Shown in pieces: positions 30,680-41,882 of a DNA stretch of 64,000 bases. The notes below the pieces were generated by a model. It had not been told where the DNA came from, searched no databases, and saw nothing but the letters and a program-made list of their open reading frames with translations. Positions within the stretch are counted from its first letter, which is position 1. Each line of letters opens with the position of its first letter. This stretch comes from Cepaea nemoralis (lineage: Eukaryota > Mollusca > Gastropoda > Stylommatophora > Helicidae). The DNA lies in NCBI GenBank assembly GCA_014155875.1, contig JACEFZ010017425.1, positions 934,501-998,500 on the forward strand, read 5' to 3'. The position numbers were made by a program, and so were the translations under genes.

Positions 30680-32090
30680 TGAAATCTTGACTAAAAGATA
30701 TCCAGAGGAATTTCAACTTTTACTTTGTACTGTAACGTCACATTTCTTTTAACCTCTAAAATCCCTTCCGTCAGCTGTCCGATAAACAGTCGTAGTCTAA
30801 TTTCAAATGAAGAAATGTCATCGCACAAATTTGTGAATAGTTTTTTCCCCTTGATCCTCGCATTTAAAGAGTTTAAATAAGACATGATGCCCACCAAAAA
30901 TACCCAGGTCACTAAGCCAGTCATCGTTCAGTAGACATTCCCGTTCTGTCAGCAATGCATTTTTTCCCCCCGAAAGAAACAGATAGGCACTATTTTTCAG
31001 TGCCCAGAAACGGGACAGAACTTTCCCTTCAGATAGCCGTCTGACATCACAGTGTAACAGTAGCTCACCGTATTCCTCATTCAGGTCTGATAGAAACTAT
31101 CTGAACTAACGCCTGTACAGCGCCTTACTTCGAATTTAGTTCACACATCTCAGAAAAAATATCCATGACATGATTCAGATTTAATGTCTTTCCACACAGC
31201 TTCTTGGTGAATGATACAATGATATTTTAATATAGTGCGGCCAAGATACTGTTCCAATAATGCTGGACATCCGGACATTTTACCCATCAAAACTAGAGCA
31301 CCGTCGGTACATACACTGTCCAAATTGGTCCATTCCATGTTGTTTTTCTTTACACACAACTTCAGAGTTTCAAACAATCAGTCCCTTTGGTAATTGGATG
31401 CATCGATTCAAGTTCTTCAATTACTTCAAAATTATCGTTTATTGCTTGAACAAAAACTGCGACCTGAGCTGTGTCAGAAATGTCAGTGGATTCATCTATT
31501 GCCAATGAAACATTTAACAATTTTTCATATGTGCTGCTACTTGACGATAAAAATCGTTGGCTAATTCTTCGCCTCGCCTGGCGATAGTATTATTTGAGAA
31601 AGGAATCTGATCAAATTGTGTTTCACACTTTTTATCGTCAAGCATTCTAGCAGCAATTTTAAGGGAAAGCTTATTTATTTCTTCCGCATCGGTGAACGTC
31701 TTCTTTTTGCGAGCCAACAGAAGAGTGACTTCGTACGACGCAAAAACAGCACTCTTGCTCTGTTCATTAGCCTTGGTGAAAAAGACTGCTGCGTAATCAG
31801 AGAACTTTCTCTATGAAATCATTTCTTAACTCCAAATTTTTAGGATATTGAGCATTTATGTCTGAATATGTTGTCGTGAAATGTCGTTCCAGATTAAATT
31901 TCTTTTGTAACAGAAACACAAAATCCGCTGATTAAGCAAACTGGTTTACCACTACGGCTAAGCATAAACATAAATTTCTCCGTCCAATCTTCGTTGAATT
32001 TAAAACAAGCAACACCTTCACATTTTCGCTTTTTACCATTGTTTGATTTTAGATTTTCCACACTCATGTTTATAGGCTTCAACAGAAAAT
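30680..32090 (-). pseudogene. hAT-2 transposase fragments
   Basis: Minus-strand pieces of a ZBED-type transposase. They include a BED-region start, FKFNEDWTEKFMFMLSRSGK followed by PVCLI (near 32000); FTDAEEINKLSLKIAARMLD near 31690; and NLDSVCTDGALVLMGKMSG with YHCIIHQEAVW near 31320-31200. The N-terminal order and the TDGA..M motif match hAT-1 and related domesticated proteins. Multiple frame breaks and an eroded C-terminus. Confidence 0.75.
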
Positions 32091-32437
32091 TTTTATTTGA
32101 AAAAATCTAATTTCAGCACTCTGCTAAACCGACTCTGCTAAACAGTTGTAACAGATGACAACATGGTGCCTTGCACACTCTGATTGATCGACAAGGCTGG
32201 GATATGGAAACTTCATAACGTTTCGTTGTGAACTGAACAGGCGCATTAGATAATATATAAGCATAACAACCACGAGCAGGGTAAATTATCGCAAGCTGAC
32301 AGGGCGCTCTGACTGCATTTTCTTTTAAATTATTAAAACACTTTATATTAAACAAGGCGGCCTCGTGTGCCACTTTCTTACAGCTGGCGGGCCACAAGTG
32401 GCCCGCGGGCTGTGGTTTGGGAACCTCTGCTATAGAC

Positions 32438-32940
32438 CCTACACCATTTTCCCTGCCTCTAGCATTTTCATGTCCTGGATATAATTATTATCCTATTACA
32501 GTAGTCATTCCCACCTTGTCTTCCAGGAACCATGCCTTCCATTACTATAATGTTTTATGTGGCCAAAGTATTAGTTTCTGAGACATATTATTGTTTATGG
32601 GCCAGTTTTCTTTGATGTTCAGATTTGGTAAAATGTCAGCATTTCCTTCCTCCTCGATTCACATTATTGTAACAATTTATCTGTAACATTTAAGTTCAAA
32701 AGCCTCTTGAGTTCTTCTTTCGTGTCATTGAAATGATCCATGATTCACATCTGTATGTTGGCAGATTAAAGATGCATGTTCTCACTATGTTCAGTGTTAT
32801 TTATTTGCTATTGTGCCATTGGTATTTCATTTGGTTTAACCTCTACATTGTAATGGTTGGTCTCCTTCTGACTTCTTTTGAGAAGAGCCCATTATTGTTA
32901 ATTATAGAGCCACAGTTTGGTATTCACAGTTTGTGGCATG
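32438..32940. other. Unassigned stretch
   Basis: T-rich sequence between hAT-2 and the next retrotransposon. No feature recognised. Confidence 0.4.
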
Positions 32941-33053
32941 TTTTTTTTTTTTATTGATTAAAATTTTTTATTACGGTGTGATGTTACCCATGGACATCTT
33001 TGTTTTTTAATATTCAGTTCTTCTGCTTCTTCTTTCGTTCGCTTGAAATATGT

Positions 33054-34622
33054 CTATAACTGCAATGTTGTCTCTTGTATGAATCTAACAGTCTTTTTTA
33101 GTTCACTCAGCGGTCCATAGAGTTTATCTTCCACTGTTGTCTCTCTAGGCCAAAAGGTTCGCCTGGATATGTTGTAGTTTGGGCAGTCCTGGAGTATGTG
33201 CTCTGCTGTCTGTGATGCCAAACCACATGTGCACATGGTTGAGTCACAAATCTTGAATTTTGTATACATGTGGTTGCGTAATCTATTGTGTCCTGTTCTG
33301 AGGCGCAGAATAATGACCTATTCTGGTCTCTCCATAATGTGGTAGTCGTCTTGCGTAGGGTTTGGTGGCCTTCTGACTGATTTGATCATTCTTTTCTTTT
33401 GGTGGAATGTAATGGGCACATCAGGCTGTTCTTCTTTTGCTCCTTCCTTAGCCAATCGATCAGCTCTGTCGTTTCCGGGTACTCCACAGTGGGATAGTAT
33501 CCACTGTATGGTGACCTTATGCTGACTGCCAAGTTCAGAAAGTAGTGTCCTTAGAACTGGTAATTTCCCAGACAGGAGTGCCTCTATTACGGATTTTGCA
33601 TCTGTCAATATCACCACAGGTTGTCTACCATGGCTGGTATTTTGTAATTTCTCTATTGCTATCTTGATTGCCTCAATTTCAGCATCATAGTTATGGCAGT
33701 ACTTTCCTTTTGGAACTCTGGCTGTGTCCCTAGTATTATTTGGGTATTCTATATACACTCCCGCTCCTCCATTTGGAACAGCATTTTGCGCTGACCCATC
33801 TGTGTAGACTCGAATCCAGAGATCCTGTGGGTATTCGTCATCAAGGAAGCTGAGAGTGGCTGTTCTGCGCTGTACACTGTTCTGTTCTTCCTTGTCAAAT
33901 ATTCCTCTCACTTTTGTCTGGATTTGTAGCGATAGTCTATGTTCATCTTTCCATGGAGTTCGCTCTGGAATAGTTGTCAGTGGGATACCAACTGTGGGAA
34001 GATCGGTGGTTTCTCTGCAGAGTCGTTTGGCCTGGTGGATAAAACTACTTCTTTTCAACCGCCCCATAGCTAAGTTTTCAAATCGGTTCTTCATAGGGTG
34101 GCCTGGCAAGCTGAGGAACTTGTCTGCTTGTATTAGTGTTTTTGTATCTCTGCGTTCTCTCAGTGCTTGTGTCCTCCCCATTTTCTCCATTGCTACTATA
34201 GGGGTTGATCTCATCCCTCCTGTGATGACTCTAAGAGCTTGATTTTGCACCTTGTCCAGCTCTTGTAGTGTGGTTTTTGATGCTGAACACCACGCAGTTG
34301 ATCCGTATTCCAGGTGTGGTCGTATGCTCTGTTGATAAACTTTGCTAAGTATTTTCCCACTGGCTCCCCATGTGGTTCCACTTAGCTTTCTCAGGATGGC
34401 TATTTTCCTTCTGGCTTTTGCTACAGCTTTTTTGATGTGTTTTCTCCATGTCAGCCTGTCATCAAATGTTACACCAAGGTATGTTGGTTCTTTATCTTCT
34501 CTTAGGGGCGTTCCATTTATCTGGATGATCCCTGCTTTTTGTTTCGGATAGAGGGTAAATAGAGTGGTGCTGCACTTGTCAGTGTTTATGCTGACACACC
34601 ATACTATCCCCTCATGCAACAA
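33054..34622 (-). pseudogene. Element J: RT thumb, RNase H and C-terminus
   Basis: A continuous minus frame (34622-33318) carries YLGVTFDDRLTWRKHIKKAV and HLEYGSTAWCSASKTTLQEL. It then has a complete RNase H with VYTDGSAQNAV, EIEAIKIAIEKL, VILTDAKSVIEALL and GNDRADRLAKEGA (the D-E-D-D residues are all present). A single stop after MERPE (33318) precedes VIILRLRTGHNRLRNHMY and CTCGLASQTAEHILQDCPNY (33269-33054), a Cys/His motif common at the end of such proteins. A TAG in place of CAG would explain the stop. Confidence 0.88.
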
Positions 34623-36158
34623 ATAGTATCTACAGCTTTCTGTAGCAATATGGTGGCCACTGATGCATGTTCATTTGTGCTCCACAAAACCAGGTCATCA
34701 GCGTACATTGCCGCTTTAATTCCATCGGGTAGATTAGCAACAAGATCATTGATGAAGATTAGAAAAAGTGTGGGGGACAAGACTCCGCCCTGCGGAACAC
34801 CGTGACGCAATAGTACTTTCTTGCTCTTATGACAGTCTATCTGTACTCGGGCTCTTCTGTTGTGCAAGTATGCTTTCACCCATTTGTACATTCTTCCATT
34901 GACTTTACAGTTTCTCAGTTTCTTCATAAGACCTTCTTTCCAGACTTTGTCAAAGGCTTTCTTCAGATCTATCCATGCCGCAAGTACCAGCTTCTTCTCT
35001 TGGAATGCATCCTCAACTTCTTGAGAGAGATAGGTTGTCTGATCTTCCGTAGAGTAGCACTGCCTAAAGCCAGCCTGTTGTGGCACAAGGATGTTTTCAC
35101 TTTCAATGTACCACTGTAGTCTGTGATTGATGATGCGTTCCAGTGTTTTGCAGAGACAGCTGGTGAGGCTAATTGGTCTGTAGCTGGAGGCAATGGAACT
35201 ATCTTTCCCAGATTTTAGGAGGGGTATCATGATTGCTTCTCTCCAGGCTTGTGGAACACTGCCTAAGTTCCAGGTGTTATTGAAGATCTGTAACAGCTTT
35301 GCTTTGGCCTCTGTTCCTAGGTTTCTGATCATTTCATTGGAGATACCATCTGCTCCTGGTGACTTTCTCATTTTCAGTTTTGATATTGCTAGCTCCAGTT
35401 CACTGATTTTGATAGGTGCCTCCATAACCTCATGTACTATTTCCTTCTGTCCTGTATGTTGCCATTTCTCTCGAATCTCCTGTTGTTTCTCTGGACTAAT
35501 TTCTATATTGTTATCTTGTGCGAATGAGTCCGCAAAATGGTCAGCTGCTTGCTTTCCTGTTAAGATGTTTCCGTCTTTATGTAGTGCAATTTTTGAGTTT
35601 CTCCCTGAACCCTCATCGTTAAGCTGTTTTATTAGCTTCCACAACTTCCTTGTGTCTCTTTCAAAGTTCAGTGACTCTGTTTTCTCCTGCCAGCTTTTCC
35701 GTCTAGCCTGCAGCTGGGCCCTTTGAAATTTGGCTTTTGCGTGCTGGTATTTATTGTGGTGCTCTTGGCAGGGGTAAGCTTCTGCTTGCCTTCTACACAC
35801 TTCCACATCATTATGCAACTGTTCCAGTTCCCTACTCCAGTAGGGTTTATAATGTTTACAGGCTCCTCTTGGTACTGTTTCTTGTGCTGCCTGTAGTATG
35901 CATTTCCCAAACTCAACTACTTTATTTATGTCCCCTCTCAGTGTTCAGATTTCTAACCAATATGCTGGTGTGAAGCTTGTACATTGCCCAGACTGCCTTC
36001 TTGTAGTTCCACCTCGAGAGAGTGCTGCTTTCACTTACAAGCTCATTTTCTACAATTAGAAAGACTGACCAATGGTCACTGCCACCTAAAGTGTGTTTTT
36101 TTTGTTGTTGCCTCAATATAAAATTCAATATCTCAGTAACAGACCAACTAGAGATCAC
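34604..36158 (-). pseudogene. Element J: endonuclease end and reverse transcriptase
   Basis: The 404-aa minus frame 35818-34604 holds RT motifs RKSPGADGISNEMIRNLG, SYRPISLTSCLCKTLERII, AAWIDLKKAFDKVWKEGL (palm Asp), HGVPQGGVLSPTLFLIFIND and AMYADDLVLWST (YADD). Upstream, two short frames at 36158-35922 and 35916-35668 carry the end of the endonuclease and the linker, with a frame change near 35920. The RT frame leaves at 34604, and the next frame takes over at once, implying one frameshift around 34610. Catalytic residues are intact. Confidence 0.9.
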
Positions 36159-36160
36159 TG

Positions 36161-36380
36161 ATTACGTGCTTGAATGAGTCATATATAATAAGATATCAAA
36201 CATGATAAACCCAGGCTTAAACTTAGAAAGAACGCCTGTTGTTGCAAGATCAAATGATTAAGGACATGTGATCTTATTTTTGTTTTAAATTTGGTAATGC
36301 AAAGGGATTTGATAAAGTACATCTTTACAAAAATAGTGCTATATACTGGAATATACTGTAATATTACTGTTCTTTTCTAG
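36161..36380 (+). other. Intron sequence before the first recognised coding exon
   Basis: AT-rich, ending in TTCTTTTCTAG at 36370-36380, a good 3' splice site. This implies an upstream non-coding exon of the host gene, which I could not locate. Confidence 0.5.
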
Positions 36381-36604
36381 TGATATGAGATTGAGATTGA
36401 AGGACAGGATGTGGTACTTATTGGTATGCAGTGTCAGTCTTCTCACTGGATTTGTAAATTGTGTGCCAGTACCATCATTAACTCAGAAAGTACTGGAAAA
36501 CAATGGAAACAAAAATCACCAGGTTGATAATATTGAAGTTCATCATGATATTGACGTTGATCTGAAGAATCAAGAATTAGCAAATGATTTGTTACCAGAT
36601 GAAG
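36381..36604 (+). CDS. SDF4: Cab45/SDF4-like protein, first coding exon (signal peptide)
   Basis: Coding starts at the ATG at 36385; a second in-frame ATG at 36409 could also serve. The N-terminus MWYLLVCSVSLLTGFVNC is a classic secretory signal peptide, with cleavage expected after VNC or nearby. This suits a luminal secretory-pathway protein. The remaining residues are acidic and of low complexity (NKNHQVDNIEVHHDIDVDL), as in the poorly conserved N-terminal part of Cab45. The exon ends at 36604 before GTGAGT, leaving one base of a codon (phase 1) that the exon at 50054 completes as GAC. The identity rests on the downstream exons and signal peptide together. The gene continues beyond the window, so this is the 5' portion only. 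Confidence 0.75.
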
Positions 36605-36607
36605 GTG

Positions 36608-36665
36608 AGTACTTGAGTCTGTTTAGTTTTGTTGAAAGTACTTGAGTCTGTTTAGTTTTGTTGAA
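36608..36665 (+). repeat. Tandem duplication overlapping the 5' splice site
   Basis: A 29-bp unit beginning AGTACTTGAGTCTG occurs twice, at 36608-36636 and 36637-36665, with no differences. The first copy includes the end of the GTGAGT donor. The second lacks the full GTGAGT, so it does not recreate a strong donor. Confidence 0.9.
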
Positions 36666-37960
36666 TTAGGGTGAACTCTTTCTCTGCCTGCCTTTTCTAT
36701 TCTTACCACTTGTCGCATTAGTTCTAATATATAGCACTTTAACAATGTTTTTCTCACTGCACGTATTAGCTCTTCATTGATGAGTATGTGTTTAATATTT
36801 GTCCATAGCAATTCTAATGTTAATCTCTACAAAGCACCTTCCATTTGATGTTATGACTGGAAGAGGAGATTAAAAGCAGAAAACAGTTTTAGACTGTCAA
36901 AGAAATGCTGCACATAGTAGAGTCACACTAATATCATTCTAGAGCTGTTATTTTAAGCAGAGTTAAACATTAATGTAAATATCTGAAGATGCAACCTACC
37001 TTAGGACAATCTTTACAATTAGACTTCTACTGTATTTTGTTACTCTTCTTTTTTCCTAGTAAACTTCTTTTGTATCATTATGCCTGTGGTTTGTATACAT
37101 TGCCTGTATTTTTTTTATTGATGTTACAGAAACTAGAAATGTCAGATTGTCTTTGTGAGATATTGTATCTAGTTTTTATTTGCTGCTTCTCTGCAGGATC
37201 TCAACCTACTGTATGTAATATGGTTTATATTGTCATATACTGCTGCAGAAAATGCTATTCACACTTTTTCAGCACTTGATCATTTCAGTGGTAGAGTATG
37301 GACTAGGAATGCTCACTGTCTCAAAGAGTCGGCTAGTGAAACTAGAGCGCATACAGAATGAAGCAATGAGGTTGATTCTGGGTTATACAAGGGACACCCC
37401 AATAGTGTGTGTGCGATACATCCTGGCGTTGTTGATCATTGCGGATAGACGCAAGGTGTTACAGGCAAGGTCATGCCTCAAGATAGCTGCGGACTAGGAA
37501 AACCTGCATGATTCTGTGGATGCAGTCACGAGTAACAGGCTGCTATGAGGAAGGTCATGGATGGCTCAGGCAGAATATACCATCAGAGAAGTGTGCCCAT
37601 GTGTGGCAGAGGCAATGAGTGGGTCAGAATGCTGAATAGAAATTCAGACTTGTGTGCGGTTAAAATCACATTGGACTGTGAGTGTAGGGAGTGGCAAGCG
37701 GGCTCTACGGAAGCTGAAATTCGGCAATTAATTCATGACTACTCTTGTCCTGGCGATGTGATTATCTGCATCGATGGCTCTATGTTAAGAAGCAAAATAA
37801 GTTCCTGGAGATTCATAGTAAAAGAAAATGGCAGATGTCTAGCAAAGGAAAACTTGGCATATGACACCACAACCTCAAGTCTGAGAATGTAGGTGGAGGC
37901 GATTACTGCAGCTTTCCACTGGTTGGAGAACAAACTGTATATGCATGTGGTAATTGTAAC

Positions 37961-40712
37961 TAGGGTTGTACCGGATTTCGGCTCCGGCAAATCCGGAATC
38001 CGGCCATTTTTACAAATCCGGCTTCGGCTCCGGCTCCGGTCCAATTTTGCCAGATTTAGGCCGGATTTGTGTTGCCTAGTCACGTGAATTTTCTGTACAT
38101 GTTTCATGAGGCCAAGTCGAATTTTAGGCAATAGCACAGTAGCACTTCCGGTTTACTATTTCTTGCTGATGTAAATAAGAATTTTAAGAAAAAAACACTC
38201 ATTTTGAATTTTAATGGTGCATTACTTCATGAGTTTGTGGGACTTGAATATTTCTTATTTTCGTAAATTTCTTTGGTCTTGCCCATAAAATAAAATGGCA
38301 TCAAAATCTAAGTCATACAGCGCCAGTTTGGATTACTTCAAGGTTAAAGACGATGATTCAGCGAAGGTAATATGTAAGTTGTGTGACAAACAGTTATCGC
38401 GTGGACGATCAGATCGCCCCAAAGACTTCTCAACATCATCAATGCAGACCCATTTGCGATCGATGCACAGGAAAAGCTATGACGAAATGATGGAAAAGAA
38501 AGCATCACTGGAGGCCAGTGTATTGGCGACCACATCTATGATGAATCTGGGACCGTGTTTGCACAAAGCAAGCAGCAGTACCCAGCAGTCAATTGTGCAG
38601 GCATGGGACCGGGCCAAAATTTGGGACATCAACAGTCCCAATGCTAAACGCATTCATGCTGCCGTAGCCCGAATGATAGCCATAGATATGGAGCCTTTTC
38701 AAGTAGTGGAACGACCAGGTTTCAGAGAGTTGATGCATACAATGGAAAAAAGGTATGAATTGCCTTCAAGAAAGTACTTTGCTGAACATGTCATTCCTGA
38801 CATGTGTAAACGTCTGAAGGTAAAAATTGCAGCAATGATATCTGACACTGATTACATATCATTCACAACAGATACGTGGACAGCTGAACACACCACTCAG
38901 TCATTTATGGGCCTCACTGGCCATTGGTTAACAGACTCCTTCGTTCACCGCAGTGTAGTCTTCCATTGTACTGCATTTGATGAACATCACATGGCCACAA
39001 ACTTGCTTGCACATTTTGAAATGATGCTGGATGAGTGGTCAATTGCACGTGAGAAGTGCCATGTTGTTGTGAGAGACAATGCATTCAACATTGCCAAATG
39101 CTTTCGTGATGGCAGCTATTCAAGTGTTGGATGTTTTGCACACACACTGCAGCTGTGTGTGCGTGATGGTCTTTTGAGTCAAAAGTATGTTGCTGGCATC
39201 ATCAGTACTGGAAGAAAATTGGTAGGACATTTCAAACACTCTTCTTCAGCAACCAGTCGTTTGCATGAACTTCAAAATGAATTAAACCTACCACAACATC
39301 AGCTTATCCAGGACGTGACAACACGATGGAACTCAACGTTCTATATGCTACGACGTCTGTTAGAACAACGGCGCAGCATCAGCCTGTACTGTGTTGAAAT
39401 TGATTCGGTAACTGGGCTAACGGCACAGCAGTGGGCAGTCACGGAGAATGTGGTAGCTACTTTGGCACCATTTGAAGAAATCACACGTGAAATAAGTGCA
39501 GCTCAGGCATCAATATCAGTTGTGATCCCATTAGTGAAAACACTCATGGCTTTCCTCCAGAAAGAAGGTAGTGATGCTGGGATCAAAACTATGAAAGCAG
39601 CCCTGCTTGAAGCTGTTAGCAGCAGATTTGCGGACATTGAATCCAACAGTATTTACACCTGTGCCACACTACTGGATCCTCGATTCAAGCTGTGCTTCTT
39701 CTCCGAATGTGGTAGAAGTGATGCACGAGCCCATCTGCTGTTAGCAGCTAACTCCATTATTGATTCAGCAAACACAGTCAGTCCACAGGATCCATCAGCT
39801 ACTAGTAGTAGTAGTAGTACTAGTGTTTTGACTTCTGTGAGCACTGCCACACAGTACGAGTCCAGCCTATGGAGCTGTTTTGACACAATTGTCGAGGAAA
39901 ATCCCACCACAGATCGTTCTGCAAGTGCCGAAGGCAACAGCATTAACACTGAGGTGACACAGTACCTGTCAGAGCCACTTCAAACTCGACAGTCAGATCC
40001 AGTTTCATGGTGGCATGCCAATAAGCAAAGATTTCCAAGTATGGCTAGACTGGCGCAGGCATTTCTTGCACCACCACCTACAAGTGTGCCATCGGAAAGG
40101 CTGTTCAGTACTGCAGGAGACATTATCACTGACCACAGTAGTAGCCTTTTACCACAAAATGCGGAGACGTTGATTTTCCTGACATACAACTTGTCCCTTC
40201 TTGACTCTGAGAGTTCAACTTCACAGCCATAATGAAGACTGACTGACTGAAATAGTGAAATTACTGAATGAATGTATTTCAATAAATTCAATCTGTTCAA
40301 TGTACTGTTGTTGTGAGTTGTAACTGAGCTGCCAATTTGCCAACTGAAAACAATGTGAAAACTAAAAACTGAAACTGAAAACTAAAAATTAAAATTACTA
40401 AATTAGCATTATGTGCTTTCATCTTGAACTTATGGAACTTAATATTACTTAATTACTTATTCTAATGTAAATGTAATTATTTTACATTTAAATGATTTAA
40501 TATGAGTATATGTCATCATTGTCATGTCTATAGTAATGAACTGCAGTAATGAACAGTCGGGTGACTCCACTCACCTAAGTCAAGTGATGTAGTACGTTAT
40601 TTTATTTTTATTTTTTTATTTGTAAATCCGGCTCCGGCCGGATCTCACTTCATAAATCTGGCCAAATCCGGCTCCGGCCAGATTAAAAAAATTTGAATCT
40701 GGTACAGCCCTA
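37961..40712 (+). mobile_element. hAT DNA transposon hAT-3, apparently intact
   Basis: 2,752 bp between perfect 8-bp duplications ATTGTAAC (37953-37960 and 40713-40720). Terminal inverted repeats: TAGGGTTGTACCGGATTT on the left and TAGGGCTGTACCAGATTC read inward from the right. Both subterminal regions are packed with short CCGGCTCCGG / AATCCGG motifs, likely transposase-binding sites as in Ac-type hATs. It encloses a complete 645-aa transposase ORF. The insertion splits the third catalytic Asp motif (VVIVT/DSQSM) of the RNase H of element B, inside intron 1 of the host gene. Confidence 0.95.
38295..40232 (+). CDS. hAT transposase, ZBED1-like, full-length 645 aa
   Basis: An uninterrupted frame from ATG to stop inside matched inverted repeats. 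N-terminus: a BED zinc finger with C27, C30, H53 and H58, which would bind the terminal and subterminal repeats. Catalytic region: FTTDTWTAEH (Asp about 193), VVRDNAFNIAKC (Asp about 261) and EEITREISAAQ (Glu about 399), in the D-D-E order of hAT enzymes, with helical insertion between. WNSTFYMLRRLLEQR (about 350) is also typical. C-terminus: the hAT dimerisation domain with SWWHANKQRFPSMARLAQAF and SVPSERLFSTAGDI (about 572-612). The length is normal for this family. Part of the 5' leader (37961-38294) probably carries the promoter. No introns are evident. Nothing visible prevents activity, which is inference from an intact frame. Confidence 0.95.
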   Translation: MASKSKSYSASLDYFKVKDDDSAKVICKLCDKQLSRGRSDRPKDFSTSSMQTHLRSMHRKSYDEMMEKKASLEASVLATTSMMNLGPCLHKASSSTQQSIVQAWDRAKIWDINSPNAKRIHAAVARMIAIDMEPFQVVERPGFRELMHTMEKRYELPSRKYFAEHVIPDMCKRLKVKIAAMISDTDYISFTTDTWTAEHTTQSFMGLTGHWLTDSFVHRSVVFHCTAFDEHHMATNLLAHFEMMLDEWSIAREKCHVVVRDNAFNIAKCFRDGSYSSVGCFAHTLQLCVRDGLLSQKYVAGIISTGRKLVGHFKHSSSATSRLHELQNELNLPQHQLIQDVTTRWNSTFYMLRRLLEQRRSISLYCVEIDSVTGLTAQQWAVTENVVATLAPFEEITREISAAQASISVVIPLVKTLMAFLQKEGSDAGIKTMKAALLEAVSSRFADIESNSIYTCATLLDPRFKLCFFSECGRSDARAHLLLAANSIIDSANTVSPQDPSATSSSSSTSVLTSVSTATQYESSLWSCFDTIVEENPTTDRSASAEGNSINTEVTQYLSEPLQTRQSDPVSWWHANKQRFPSMARLAQAFLAPPPTSVPSERLFSTAGDIITDHSSSLLPQNAETLIFLTYNLSLLDSESSTSQP

Positions 40713-41089
40713 ATTGTAACTGATTCACAAAGCATGCTGGCAAAGGTGAAGACTGGCATGCTTCGCGCAGAATGGTTTGCTTCGATTCAGAGGTCGCGGG
40801 TTGTGAGCAGGATACTGGTGAGGTTGGAAATGAACAGGCAAGAAGATTTGCTGGTGCCACATCATTAGGGGTTAATTTTTGATGCATGATAAGGCAGATG
40901 TGGTAAAAGCCCTCTGGGAGAATGTCATTAATGCAGAAGAACATATAGACTATCATGGTCAGATTGTAACAGGCACCATTAGTATGGGAACTCGCACGCT
41001 GGCTATTGAAGATGAGGACTGAGCACTTATAGGAATGCCCCGAGTGCAATGATGTCAGTTCTTAACTCAACTCATACTGCTGCAGTCAC

Positions 41090-41390
41090 TCATCATTTCA
41101 TCTCATCTTGTACCTTGCGGTGTTGAGGTGAAGCATAAACAGCGGAAGAGTGCCAGTTTATGGGCTTCATGTATCAAGATTCCCATGGACTCTGGTATTC
41201 CCTCTGCCCGTCGTTTATGTGGCTGGACTCTTCTTCTGTCTCCATTTGGTCTGTACATTATTGCTTGTTGTGGTATACTGTTAGTTGGTAATCTAGTTAT
41301 ATGGCCAAACCTTTTAACTTGCTGTTTTCTGATGAAATATAGCGCTGCTATAACCCCCACTTTAGTCCTGACTTCTTAATTTCTGCAGTC
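41090..41390 (-). pseudogene. RTE-like 3' end fragment F3
   Basis: Minus-strand C-terminal piece FIRKQQVKRFGHITRLPTNS, with PQQAIMYRPNGDRRR and the ending FTSTPQGTR. The 3' end is a short GATGA-type tail at 41090-41105. Same family as 47.07-47.32 and 51.2-52.3 kb. It abuts the target duplication of element B. Confidence 0.75.
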
Positions 41391-41599
41391 ACTATCTCTT
41401 CTAATTGAATTGCTTGTTGCCCAGGTTATTCGTGTCACATTAACCCAGCCAGGTAGGGAAGACATGGGCAGGTTCTGGTGGTCAAGGATGGCTTACAGCA
41501 TTCAATACTGGATATGATTGGATGGAGTCAGGAAAGTAAAGAGATGTAGGGAATGCAGATTAAAATCGGAAGATCCATTGGTACCTAATAAATTTATAT

Positions 41600-41882
41600 A
41601 TTGATGATGATGATGATATATATATACTACAGGAGACAAATGAAAATCGTAGACTGATTAGAGGAATTAGACGAAGATAGTCAAAATTTTTTGGACATGT
41701 TATGAGAAGAAATGGATTGGAGAACTTATTGACAACTGACAAGATCGAGGGGAACAGACCAAGAGGAAGACCGAGAGGAAAATACCTGGATGGCTTGGCC
41801 ACATGGCATGGACGAGACAGGAACACTGAGCTGATCCACGACTCCTGTGATCGTGTGAAATGGCGAGTCATGACCGCCTACG

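Larger units (their letters stand above)
29572..32429 (-). mobile_element. hAT DNA transposon hAT-2 (degraded)
   Basis: 2.86 kb with ends CAGTGGTTCCCAAGCTTTTC and, read inward from the right, CAGAGGTTCCCAAACCACAG. Subterminal GGCCCGCGGG is typical of ZBED-type hATs. Flanking octamers CTCTAGAC (29564-29571) and CTATAGAC (32430-32437) match at 7 of 8. The transposase runs on the minus strand and is broken. A tRNA-type SINE sits inside at 29763-30161. Confidence 0.82.
32941..36160 (-). mobile_element. RT/RNase H non-LTR retrotransposon J, 5'-truncated, well preserved
   Basis: About 3.2 kb on the minus strand. It starts inside the endonuclease (LGGSDHWSVFLI, the SDH motif, near 36085), and continues through RT, RNase H and a C-terminal Cys/His motif. 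It ends with AATCAATAAAAAA at ~32950, so its 3' tail is poly(A)-like, unlike the short tandem tails of the other families here. Only one frameshift and one stop interrupt the main ORF, making it the youngest-looking coding non-LTR element in the window. It lies just upstream of the host gene's first recognised exon. Confidence 0.82.
37249..41073 (+). mobile_element. I/Nimb-like non-LTR retrotransposon B, 5'-truncated
   Basis: Flanked by perfect 12-bp duplications ATACTGCTGCAG (37237-37248 and 41074-41085). The truncated body starts in the RT thumb (MLFTLFQHLIISVVEYGLGM), passes RLVKLERIQNEAMRLILGYT, and reaches RNase H. It is then interrupted by hAT-3 (37961-40712) and resumes with TDSQSMLAKVKTGMLRAEW. 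It ends in TTCTTAACTCAACTC, the CTCAA-type tail shared with copies at 45.4-46.2, 46.5-46.8 and 58.1-60.6 kb. Several stops and frameshifts. Same family as element A, though A has an AATC-type tail. Confidence 0.88.

Noticed and set aside
33856..34242. Plus-strand open frames across the J element
   Set aside because: Antisense shadows of the RNase H/RT frame.
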